DNA of 23,261 nt, taken from contig JBCBKP010000041.1 in NCBI GenBank assembly GCA_038521625.1, positions 1-23,261 on the forward strand, given 5' to 3'. The translations under genes and the position numbers were made by a program. The DNA is from JBCBKP01 sp038521625 (GTDB lineage: Bacteria; Planctomycetota; Phycisphaerae; Phycisphaerales; UBA1924). This document shows, in pieces, positions 6,558 to 13,171 of this stretch. Every line of letters begins with the position of its first letter. Position 1 is the stretch's first letter. The notes beneath the pieces are model-generated. The model was not told the DNA's origin. It did no database searches and saw only the letters and a program-made list of their open reading frames with translations.

Positions 6558-7436
6558 TTGAACGGAACAACGGGCCAGACGACACGGCGCCGCCTTTGGC
6601 GCAGCAGCCGGCGTGGCTTCACGGCGGTGGATCTTCTGGTCACACTGTTCGTCGTCGGCGTGCTCATGGCGATCATGCTCCCCGCCATGCGGGGCGTGCA
6701 CGAGGCCTCAAAGCGGCTGGTGTGCAGCTCGAATCTGAGGCAGACCGGCCTCGCGATGGTGCTATACGCCGACGATCACAACGGACATCTGCCATACACG
6801 CAGTTCGTGGACGGTCCGGCGATCGACAAGAATCCGCTGGACACCGTGATCGTGCGGGCTCAAAGGGCCGCCCACGGGATCTTCCCCGATGTCCTCCCAG
6901 ATCAGACGGACTGGGACGGTCTCGGCCTGCTGGTCATGCACAACTACCTCTCGACCGGTGAGGTTTTGTACTGCCCGGCCCACGACGGCCCCCACCCCTT
7001 CGAGCGATACGCCGATGCATATCTCGATCGCTACGCGCCGGGCGCGGGCGAGATCGTCGGCAACTACCAGTATCGGGGCGCAGGCCCGAACCGCGAGCGT
7101 CGGCTCGCGCAGATCGATCCGATGGCCTCTCTCGCGAGCGACGGATTCCGAACCCTGGACGAGTTGAACCACAGAGATGGGTTCAACGTGCTGAACGCCG
7201 CGCTCGCGGTCCGCTGGACGTTGCAGTCGCCGACCGAGCTCGCCACGATCGCCGAGAGCGTCGCCTCCGAGGTGTCGACCGGCGGCGGCGGGAATCCGAC
7301 TCTGTCGGACCCGTGGAAGACGCTGGATCGCGAGGGCGAGCGCGAGCGTGAAGAGGCGGACGCGGCGCGAGATCGCGTCGACGGCTCGATCTCGACTTCC
7401 GTCACGCTCGGCGGCTTCGGATCAGAGGGCCGCTGA
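6558..7436 (+). CDS. Prepilin-type N-terminal cleavage protein (planctomycete DUF1559-like)
   Basis: A basic leader (RRLWRSSRRG) ends at Gly20, the likely prepilin peptidase site. FTAVDLLVTLFVVGVLMAIM then forms the hydrophobic pilin helix, leading to RLVCSSNLRQTGLAMVLYADDHNGHLPY, typical of planctomycete pseudopilin-like proteins. Residue +5 after cleavage is Asp25 where pilins usually have Glu. The C-terminal NHRDGFNVLNAALAVRW resembles the family's H-x-DG box, but the final DG is replaced. The start is a TTG at 6558, chosen because GGAGAGGG lies 5 bases upstream and the leader length is right. An ATG at 6540 is the alternative. The product would be 292 residues, inserted in the inner membrane and possibly assembled by a type II secretion or pilus machine; its role is unknown. 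The cyclophilin gene follows after 17 bases. Confidence 0.85.
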   Translation: MNGTTGQTTRRRLWRSSRRGFTAVDLLVTLFVVGVLMAIMLPAMRGVHEASKRLVCSSNLRQTGLAMVLYADDHNGHLPYTQFVDGPAIDKNPLDTVIVRAQRAAHGIFPDVLPDQTDWDGLGLLVMHNYLSTGEVLYCPAHDGPHPFERYADAYLDRYAPGAGEIVGNYQYRGAGPNRERRLAQIDPMASLASDGFRTLDELNHRDGFNVLNAALAVRWTLQSPTELATIAESVASEVSTGGGGNPTLSDPWKTLDREGEREREEADAARDRVDGSISTSVTLGGFGSEGR

Positions 7437-7442
7437 CGCCGG

Positions 7443-7448
7443 TACACT
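7443..7448 (+). promoter_or_regulatory. TACACT motif 5 bases before the cyclophilin start
   Basis: TACACTCCGGC directly precedes the ATG at 7454 and no Shine-Dalgarno sequence is present. TACACT fits a -10 box of a leaderless transcript. The same kind of motif precedes the genes starting at 9460 and 10780. Confidence 0.4.
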
Positions 7449-7453
7449 CCGGC

Positions 7454-8398
7454 ATGCCGATTTTGAATCACATCCGACCGATTGTCGCGTGCCTTGCGCT
7501 CGCGGCCACGACCGTCCTCTCGGAGGCGCAGATGATCCCGCAGAAGCTCTACTACGGGGTCGGACGCCCCATCCTCGTGAACGTGAACACGCCGCAGGAT
7601 GGCGAAGCCGAGATCCGCCTGTACAGGCCCGGGCAGCCCGCACGTACCCCGCACGCCAGCGCGACCATCCCGGGCCGCGGCGAGCACGACCTCGCCCAGT
7701 TGTTCCCGGAGCTCTGGGAGAGCTCGGACCCCGCACTTTTCTACGCCCAGCCGTTCCAGGGCGGGCTGCAGTTCGGATCACCGCTGGTCATCCAGCCGCT
7801 GGTCTCCCCGCCTCGCGCGAGGTCGGCCGGCCAGCAGATCTCCTGGCAGGCGGCGCCGCCGCAGGTCTCGGGCGTCCGCGTCTATGTCGAGCGGCACGCG
7901 ATCATCGAGACGAGCATGGGTGAGATCACGCTGCGAATGCGCCCCGACGAGGCGCCGAACACCGTCTACAGCTTTCTGCATCTCGCGGAGAACGGCTTCT
8001 ACGACGACGTGATCTTCCACCGCATCATCCCCGACTTCGTGGTCCAGGGCGGCGACCCGACGGGCACCGGATCCGGCGGGCCGGGGTACAACATCGATCT
8101 CGAGCGGTCGCAGCTGCCCCACGACTTCGGCGTCGTCTCGATGGCCCGCAGCAGCGACCCGGACTCGAACGGCTCTCAGATCTTCATCTGCCTCACCCGC
8201 GAGCGGACCTCCATTCTGGACGGGCGCTATACCGGGTTCGCCGAGGCCGTGGAGGGCGCGGACGTGATTCGCGAGCTCGGCGCCGTTTCGACGGGGGCGG
8301 GCGATCGCCCGGTCGACCCGCCGGTCATCCGCCGTGTGCGGATCGAGCCGGCGCCGCCGTACGACTCGGCCGGGCTCAAGCCCGTCTCGCAGCAGTAG
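7454..8398 (+). CDS. Secreted peptidyl-prolyl cis-trans isomerase, cyclophilin type
   Basis: 314 residues with a Sec signal peptide (hydrophobic IVACLALAATTVLSEA, cleavage near residue 25). A beta-rich region of about 120 residues of unknown function follows, then the cyclophilin domain (about 150-300). Core motifs are IETSMGEITLRMRPDEAPNT, VIFHRIIPDFVVQGGDP (with the catalytic Arg), GTGSGGPGY, and SNGSQIFICL in place of the usual GSQFFI. The enzyme would speed proline isomerisation during folding of exported proteins in the periplasm. It lies 17 bases after the prepilin-like gene and may be co-transcribed with it, or driven by the TACACT motif just before the ATG. It is convergent with the barrel gene at 8426. 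Confidence 0.93.
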   Translation: MPILNHIRPIVACLALAATTVLSEAQMIPQKLYYGVGRPILVNVNTPQDGEAEIRLYRPGQPARTPHASATIPGRGEHDLAQLFPELWESSDPALFYAQPFQGGLQFGSPLVIQPLVSPPRARSAGQQISWQAAPPQVSGVRVYVERHAIIETSMGEITLRMRPDEAPNTVYSFLHLAENGFYDDVIFHRIIPDFVVQGGDPTGTGSGGPGYNIDLERSQLPHDFGVVSMARSSDPDSNGSQIFICLTRERTSILDGRYTGFAEAVEGADVIRELGAVSTGAGDRPVDPPVIRRVRIEPAPPYDSAGLKPVSQQ

Positions 8399-8407
8399 GA
8401 AAGATCC

Positions 8408-8425
8408 CGGGCCGGAGACGGCCCG
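8408..8425. terminator. Short hairpin between convergent genes
   Basis: CGGGCC (8408-8413) pairs with GGCCCG (8420-8425) around GGAGAC. It fills most of the 27-base gap between convergent stops at 8398 and 8426 and could serve both directions. There is no T tract, so intrinsic termination is uncertain. Confidence 0.4.
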
Positions 8426-9460
8426 CTAGAACCGCAGACTGATCTCGACCCCGGCGAACACGACCGGGTCGAGGCTTTCGTCGGCCACCTCGCCGCCGCC
8501 CGCGTCGAAGAACTGGATCTCGCCCGCCACGGCGGCGCCGATTCGGCCCGTGACGTTGAACCGCGGCGCGGGCGAGTAGCTCACACCGAACGCCACCGGG
8601 AATCGCCGCTCGCGGAACGAGCCGCCGGGGAGCGGGCCGTCGTCGTCGAGCCCGTACTCGGGCGTGATGAGCGTGGCGTCAACGGACAGACGCCAAGCGC
8701 CGATCTCGTACCCCGCCGAGATCCCGCGTCCCGAGGTAACGAGGGAGAACCGCTCGGTCGGGTACCACTCGATCACCGGGAACGGGAAGACTGTCGGATC
8801 GCCATCGAGGCCGATGCCGCCGCGAACACCGAAACCGAGCCGGAGGTTGTCGTTGACCCACCAGCTCGCGGCCGCGAATCCGTCGCCGTAGACGGCGTCT
8901 TCGAACTCGACGCCGGGCTCGCCGGCGTAGACGACGCTGCCGCCGACGAACCACGACCAACCGTCGGCCTTGTCGACGCGGTAGACCAGGCGGAGTGGGA
9001 CCTCGTAGGCCTCCTCGATCGGCTCGCCGACGCCGGGGGCGAACGGCAGGATGCCCCCGGCGTTCTCGAAGTCGTAGAACGCCGCGCTGGGCTCGGTCAC
9101 GATGATGAGGTCGGCGTCGTCGCTGACCTTGATCGACAGTCCGAACTCGCTGGTGAGCCGGTTGACGGAGAAGTCGCCGCCGCGGTCGAGATCCGCCGAG
9201 CCGGTGTAGTTGTACCCGAAACCCGCGAGGATCGTGACGGGCTCGCGCTGCGTGCGCCCGTAGATCGTCTGGTCGCGCCGGTTCAGGGCGAAGAAGTCGT
9301 CTCGGCTCTCCACGACCGGGATCTCCGGCCCGCGGCGGATCGGCTCCTCGAGACGCAGCGGGTCGGTGGGCAGCGCCTCGACCACGTCCGGCTGGTCGTC
9401 CTGGGCGAGCGCGTTCCCGGCGGCGAGGGCGAGCACGATGGTGGTTCGTCGGATCGGCAT
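8426..9460 (-). CDS. Probable outer-membrane beta-barrel protein
   Basis: 344 residues. A Sec signal peptide (TTIVLALAAGNALA) is followed by an acidic, Pro-rich stretch (about 20-70). Alternating amphipathic strands then run to the end, such as VTILAGFGYNYTGSADLD, LRLVYRVDKADGWSWFVGG and LRLGFGVRGGIGLDG, closing with FAGVEISLRF. A terminal Phe is the usual barrel signature. It resembles the DUF6268-type outer-membrane proteins, but I cannot confirm that family. It is last in a minus-strand row after the Nramp-like transporter, with a 12-base gap, so it might provide the outer-membrane step for the same solute. The gap is TACGCTCCGCCC, with no Shine-Dalgarno sequence. Confidence 0.8.
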   Translation of the reverse strand: MPIRRTTIVLALAAGNALAQDDQPDVVEALPTDPLRLEEPIRRGPEIPVVESRDDFFALNRRDQTIYGRTQREPVTILAGFGYNYTGSADLDRGGDFSVNRLTSEFGLSIKVSDDADLIIVTEPSAAFYDFENAGGILPFAPGVGEPIEEAYEVPLRLVYRVDKADGWSWFVGGSVVYAGEPGVEFEDAVYGDGFAAASWWVNDNLRLGFGVRGGIGLDGDPTVFPFPVIEWYPTERFSLVTSGRGISAGYEIGAWRLSVDATLITPEYGLDDDGPLPGGSFRERRFPVAFGVSYSPAPRFNVTGRIGAAVAGEIQFFDAGGGEVADESLDPVVFAGVEISLRF

Positions 9461-9472
9461 GGGCGGAGCGTA
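9461..9472 (-). promoter_or_regulatory. TACGCTCCGCCC motif filling the gap before the barrel gene
   Basis: The whole gap between the Nramp-like TAG stop and the barrel ATG is TACGCTCCGCCC on the minus strand. TACGCT fits a -10 box 6 bases before the start codon, suggesting a leaderless internal transcript. It is nearly identical to the gap at 10781-10793. Confidence 0.4.
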
Positions 9473-10780
9473 CTAGCTCGGAACGGTGTCGGCGACCAGC
9501 GTCCACAGGTAGTACGCGGCAAAGGCAGACCAGACGCCCACGCAGACGAGACTGAACACTCTGAGACCGCGTCCCGGGCGGTCCTGCTCGGGCACGGCGG
9601 GCGACGTGATCGCGCGGTGGTTCAGCCACGCGATGACGGGCGTGCCGAGGAACGACAGGGTTGTCGCGAGATTGACGAGGGCGCGGAATTGGTTCTTGCC
9701 CGCGAACAGCCCGATCAACGCCACGGCACCGACACCGACCAGCACGAGGAATAGCCAGTACAGCGGACGACGCATCCGTTCTGTCCCGAGCCGTCGCGGC
9801 GCCGCGGCGCCCGCGATCGCGGCGCAGGTCCGGGGGATGGCGTCGAAAACGGTCAGCGTCGTCGAGAGCATCACGGCGATCGCGCAGGTGACGATGAGCG
9901 GGCGGGCCCAGTCGCCCATCGAATCGCTGTACAAGCCGACGAGCTGCGTGGCGAACGGCCCGGCCCCCTCGGCGGGCGCCTCGCCATTCAGGTACAGCAC
10001 GCCGGCGCCGAGCACGACGAACGAGACCGCGGTGACCACGCAGAGCCCGTAGCCGATCCGGAAGTCGAGCTCGCTGTGCTTCCTCGTCGGCGTCGAGCCG
10101 GTCTGCCGGGCCCGCTCGAGCGTCCAGAGCGAGTTCCAGGCGGTGATGTCGAGCGGCGCGGGCATCCAGCCCACGAGCGCGACCGCGAAGAGGATCCACG
10201 CGGGATCGGTGACCCACGGCGCGACGCGGACCTCGTCGAAGCTGCGCAGCACCGCCGGCGCCTGCGACGCCGCGGCCCAGATCGTGCTCACGAGCAGGAT
10301 CACCATGAGGATCTTCAGGAGCCGGTCGAGCAGGCCGTAGCCGCCGATGCAGTTCAGCGCCGCCGCGACGGCCAGCAGCCCCGCCGAGGTCACCCACAGC
10401 TGGGGCGCCTCGCCCAGGATCGGCTCGAGCAGGTAGGTGCCGACCAGCGCGGCGGTGACGATCGTCACCGCGGCCTGGATCGTGAACATCGTGCCGAGCG
10501 TGATGGCGGCGAACACCGTCCACGAGAGCCAGCCCTGCTCGCGATAGGCGTCCGGCAGCGATCGCCCGGTCGCCGCGGCGTACCGCGGCCCGAAGACCAT
10601 CGCCGGGTACTTGAACAGGTGCGACATCAGGACCAGCGGGACGAGCGCGAGCCCGTAGACGGCGCCGGCGGTGGTCGACTGGACGAGGTGGCTGACGCCG
10701 ATCGCGGCGCCGGCGAAGAGGATGCCCGGGCCGAGGGCTTTGCGGAAGCTCGTGGCGGCTGGATCGGGTTGCTCGGTCAC
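9473..10780 (-). CDS. Nramp-family divalent metal transporter homologue, divergent
   Basis: 435 residues with about eleven hydrophobic helices. The first is GPGILFAGAAIGVSHLVQST (17-36), followed by FKYPAMVFGPRYAAATGRSL, both typical of a bacterial Nramp-like branch. Canonical Nramp proteins bind the metal through DPGN in helix 1 and MPH in helix 6. Here helix 1 has GVSH in that region and helix 6 reads GWMPAPLD (204-211), keeping the Met but not the His. The substrate therefore may not be Mn or Fe, although it should still be a cation carrier of the inner membrane. The start is a GTG at 10780, placed just before the conserved N-terminus; an upstream ATG would lie inside the previous gene. 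It sits 13 bases after the pentapeptide-like membrane protein and 12 before the barrel gene. Confidence 0.85.
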   Translation of the reverse strand: MTEQPDPAATSFRKALGPGILFAGAAIGVSHLVQSTTAGAVYGLALVPLVLMSHLFKYPAMVFGPRYAAATGRSLPDAYREQGWLSWTVFAAITLGTMFTIQAAVTIVTAALVGTYLLEPILGEAPQLWVTSAGLLAVAAALNCIGGYGLLDRLLKILMVILLVSTIWAAASQAPAVLRSFDEVRVAPWVTDPAWILFAVALVGWMPAPLDITAWNSLWTLERARQTGSTPTRKHSELDFRIGYGLCVVTAVSFVVLGAGVLYLNGEAPAEGAGPFATQLVGLYSDSMGDWARPLIVTCAIAVMLSTTLTVFDAIPRTCAAIAGAAAPRRLGTERMRRPLYWLFLVLVGVGAVALIGLFAGKNQFRALVNLATTLSFLGTPVIAWLNHRAITSPAVPEQDRPGRGLRVFSLVCVGVWSAFAAYYLWTLVADTVPS

Positions 10781-10793
10781 GGCGCGGAGCGTA
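10781..10793 (-). promoter_or_regulatory. TACGCTCCGCGCC motif filling the gap before the Nramp-like gene
   Basis: The gap after the upstream TGA stop is TACGCTCCGCGCC, then GTG. With the stop codon it reads TGATACGCT, which fits an extended -10 box (TGnTAnnnT). There is no Shine-Dalgarno sequence. A leaderless internal transcript is possible. Confidence 0.4.
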
Positions 10794-12899
10794 TCAGGAG
10801 CGGTCGGCGCGACGCTTGCCGAACACGCCCTCGCCATCGAACGGGTCTTCCAGCGCCTTCTTGTCCATCGCGTCGTTCGGGCCGAAGAAGGCATCGAGGA
10901 GCCAGAGCACGAAGACTAGCGAGGGCAAGATGATCACGAACGGTCTCCAGTATCGTGCAACGACAACCGCCCGTTCTGCAAACCAGATCAGCACGCCGAT
11001 GTCCGTCTCGGCCATCAGCACCAGGCATTGGTACATGATCACCGTCAGGAGCAGCGCGAACGCGAGCCCGTAGCACCAGAGCGCTGTCCGAGCCGAGACG
11101 GGCCGCTCCAGCGCCGCGAGGTCGTACCGCGCCTCCGCCCCAGCTTTGATGATCCCGTCCTCCAGCGTCGTTCGCGAAATCTCAGGCTGGGGCGTTGCGA
11201 CCACATCGATCTCGTTCGCCTCGCGCCCTTCGGCGATGGCAGCCTCGGCCTCGGTCCGCCTCGCCTCGTCGATCTCGTCCGGGCCGTCGTAAAAAAACGA
11301 GCGGGGCAGGCGGCGCTGCTTCCAGCGGATGTCGGAGATCTCTTGCGGGAGCCACATGGTCCGGGCGTTGACCTCGATTAGATCCGGGTGCCACGCGCGA
11401 CGCAGATGCTCGTTCTCGCCCGCCGCGCGGATGTCGTCGCGGGCCTCGAGCAGGCGGCTCTCGCCCTCGCGATCTCGCGTGCGCCTGAACTCCTCCATCT
11501 CCTGCTCACGGAACTCGAACCGGCTCCGCCCGCGGATCAGGTCCGGGCAGCGCCCCCGATAGCACATGCGGCCCACGACCACCAGAAGCGCGGCGAAGAA
11601 GACCGTGACCCAAGCCCACGGCAGAACCGAGGGTGGATCGACCCGGAGCCGCTGTTCGATGTACGAGGTGATCGTGGGCCACACGGCGGCGATGACGGGC
11701 ACGACGCCCAGCGCGGCGAGCGACGCGCGCGCCAGGATGTCCATCTCGCCCAGCACACGCGCGTTGCCCCAGTCCGCGATCGGCCGGTCGGTCAGTCGCA
11801 CGCGCGAGGCGAACCGCCGGACCATCATCATCCAGCCGGTCGGGCCCAGCAGCCGCCACCACCACCACGGACGCCTGCGCCGATGGGGCGGGAGCATCCG
11901 GATCGCCGATTCGGCCCGTGCGCCGCCGAAGGCCGCGCGGTCCTTGCGGGTCTGGGCGAAGCTCGCGGACCGCATCGACCCGGTGCCCTGGAATCTGCCG
12001 TCCCAGAACCGCGCCGACCACCACCGCGGCTGGCGAGCGAATGTACAATCAGCGAAGTCTGTGTAACCGCCGATCCGGGCCCCGCCGAACCCCGCGTCCC
12101 CGCCGATCCGGGCCCCGCCGAACCCCGCGGCCCCGCCGATCCGGGACTCGTGGAACATCGCGTCCCCGCCGATCCGGGCCCCGCCGAACCCCGCGGCCCC
12201 GCCGATCCGGGAATCGTGGAACCCCGCGGCCCCGCCGATCCGGGAATCGTGGAACCACGCGGCCCCGCCGATCCGGGACTCGTGGAACACCGCGTCCCCG
12301 CCGATCCGGGACTCGTGGAACACCGCGGCCCCGCCGATCCGCAGCGCGTATGTGGTGATCGAGGCCGGAAGCGAGAGCCCAGAAGCATCACAGCGAGGCA
12401 CATCACAGGCCCGCAGCGCGGCGCGGACGCCCGCGATCACCGTCGGCTTGTCCTCGTCGATCGAGCTCTGCGTCCACAGACCACGCTCCGCGAGTCGCCG
12501 CGACACGCCGCGCAGCAGGTCGCCGAGATTGATCGACCTCGGCCCTCCCTTATCGTCGGTCTCGTTGGCATCGACCAGGCGTACACGATCGAGCACGCCG
12601 GCGTGCAGGCCGGGCCGATCGCCGAATTCCTCGCTGTCCCAATTGCCAACAGCGGGACCAAGCTCGGGCACCTCGGGGTCGCTCCAGGCCTCGACGACCG
12701 CCGCGATGACCCGATCGCGCAGCTCGCCGGGCGAGCCGCTCAGGGCGATGTCGTCGCCCGCGGATCCGCTGAAACGCTGTCTCAGCATCGCCTCGAAGTT
12801 GGCGCGCTCCGGATCGTTGCGCTCGACATAGCGCGGGACGAGCGGATCGAGGGCGTCGTACTCGACCTCGCCGAGATTGCTGTCGAAGAAACCTGACAT
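10794..12899 (-). CDS. Membrane protein with nine 11-residue pentapeptide-like repeats
   Basis: 701 residues. An acidic N-terminal domain (1-185) of unknown family is followed by nine tandem 11-residue units of the form RIGGxAxFHES or RIGGxAGFGGA (187-285). Such units occur in pentapeptide-repeat proteins as FxGDAxF-type beta-helix coils, here with Ile instead of Phe. A basic, Trp-rich stretch (WWWW at 345-348) precedes two helices (about 391-411 and 426-444). Then come a highly charged cytoplasmic region (about 450-600) and two more helices (606-627 and 650-670). Function is unknown. A beta-helical scaffold on a four-helix membrane protein could bind a partner or sense a signal. It is first in a row with the Nramp-like and barrel genes, with gaps of 13 and 12 bases. 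TTACATT lies 9 bases before the ATG and there is no clear ribosome binding site. Confidence 0.85.
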   Translation of the reverse strand: MSGFFDSNLGEVEYDALDPLVPRYVERNDPERANFEAMLRQRFSGSAGDDIALSGSPGELRDRVIAAVVEAWSDPEVPELGPAVGNWDSEEFGDRPGLHAGVLDRVRLVDANETDDKGGPRSINLGDLLRGVSRRLAERGLWTQSSIDEDKPTVIAGVRAALRACDVPRCDASGLSLPASITTYALRIGGAAVFHESRIGGDAVFHESRIGGAAWFHDSRIGGAAGFHDSRIGGAAGFGGARIGGDAMFHESRIGGAAGFGGARIGGDAGFGGARIGGYTDFADCTFARQPRWWSARFWDGRFQGTGSMRSASFAQTRKDRAAFGGARAESAIRMLPPHRRRRPWWWWRLLGPTGWMMMVRRFASRVRLTDRPIADWGNARVLGEMDILARASLAALGVVPVIAAVWPTITSYIEQRLRVDPPSVLPWAWVTVFFAALLVVVGRMCYRGRCPDLIRGRSRFEFREQEMEEFRRTRDREGESRLLEARDDIRAAGENEHLRRAWHPDLIEVNARTMWLPQEISDIRWKQRRLPRSFFYDGPDEIDEARRTEAEAAIAEGREANEIDVVATPQPEISRTTLEDGIIKAGAEARYDLAALERPVSARTALWCYGLAFALLLTVIMYQCLVLMAETDIGVLIWFAERAVVVARYWRPFVIILPSLVFVLWLLDAFFGPNDAMDKKALEDPFDGEGVFGKRRADRS
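12045..12341 (-). repeat. 33-bp tandem repeat, nine units, inside the pentapeptide-like gene
   Basis: Nine in-frame 33-base units run from 12341 down to 12045. Eight are very alike, sharing the RIGG-coding CGGATCGGCGG core, and the ninth (RIGGYTDFADC) has diverged. Units alternate between an HES/HDS and a GGA ending, which suggests recent expansion by duplication of one and of several units. Copy number may vary between strains. Confidence 0.95.
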
Positions 12900-12914
12900 C
12901 CGGCAGGCAATGTA

Positions 12915-12924
12915 ACCGGCCGGT
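12915..12924. promoter_or_regulatory. Palindrome ACCGGCCGGT in the divergent gap
   Basis: A perfect 10-base palindrome, nearly extended to TGTA/TACA on its flanks. It lies in the 38-base gap between the pentapeptide-like gene (start 12899, minus) and the small gene at 12938 (plus). It could be an operator for one or both, but short GC palindromes are common at this base composition. Confidence 0.25.
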
Positions 12925-12937
12925 ACAACTATGCAAG

Positions 12938-13171
12938 ATGGGCAAGCTGCTCGACTGGATCCTGCTGAGTATGGGCATCACGCCGCCCAAGCCGCGGCCG
13001 AAGGGCGCCCCCAAGCGAGACGGCCCGACGTCGAGGCCCGCGGGCAGCGTGAAGCTCGTTCGGGTCGAGCCGGAACGGGTCGAGCCGGAACGGGTCGAGC
13101 CGGAAGAGCAAAGCGGCCGCGCCGGCGGCAAGGCCGGCGCGACCGGGCAGACCGCGGATGGCGACCGCTAG
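12938..13171 (+). CDS. Small hypothetical protein, Pro/Lys/Arg-rich
   Basis: A 77-residue frame with no family I recognise. A short hydrophobic start (KLLDWILLSMGI, 3-14) is followed by a basic Pro/Lys/Arg stretch, then RVEPE three times, encoded by a perfect 15-base tandem triplicate at 13061-13105. The end is Gly/Ala-rich. It is divergent from the pentapeptide-like gene (38 bases) and its last 4 bases overlap the convergent hydrolase gene. There is no Shine-Dalgarno sequence. The frame fills an otherwise empty gap and the hydrophobic start looks protein-like, but low complexity and short length leave it uncertain. Confidence 0.45.
   Translation: MGKLLDWILLSMGITPPKPRPKGAPKRDGPTSRPAGSVKLVRVEPERVEPERVEPEEQSGRAGGKAGATGQTADGDR
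13061..13105 (+). repeat. Three perfect 15-bp tandem copies
   Basis: CGGGTCGAGCCGGAA occurs three times in succession (13061-13075, 13076-13090, 13091-13105). The unit is a multiple of three and encodes RVEPE in the small gene. Confidence 0.9.

Noticed and set aside
12045..12341. Regular 33-base repeats that could suggest a CRISPR array
   Set aside because: The units are contiguous with no unique spacers, stay in frame and encode an 11-residue protein repeat.
11388..12896. A 502-codon plus-strand frame opposite the pentapeptide-like gene, with its own ADPGPAEPRG-type repeats
   Set aside because: The repeats simply mirror the 33-base units of the minus-strand gene. The rest is low-complexity Arg/Pro sequence without recognisable domains.
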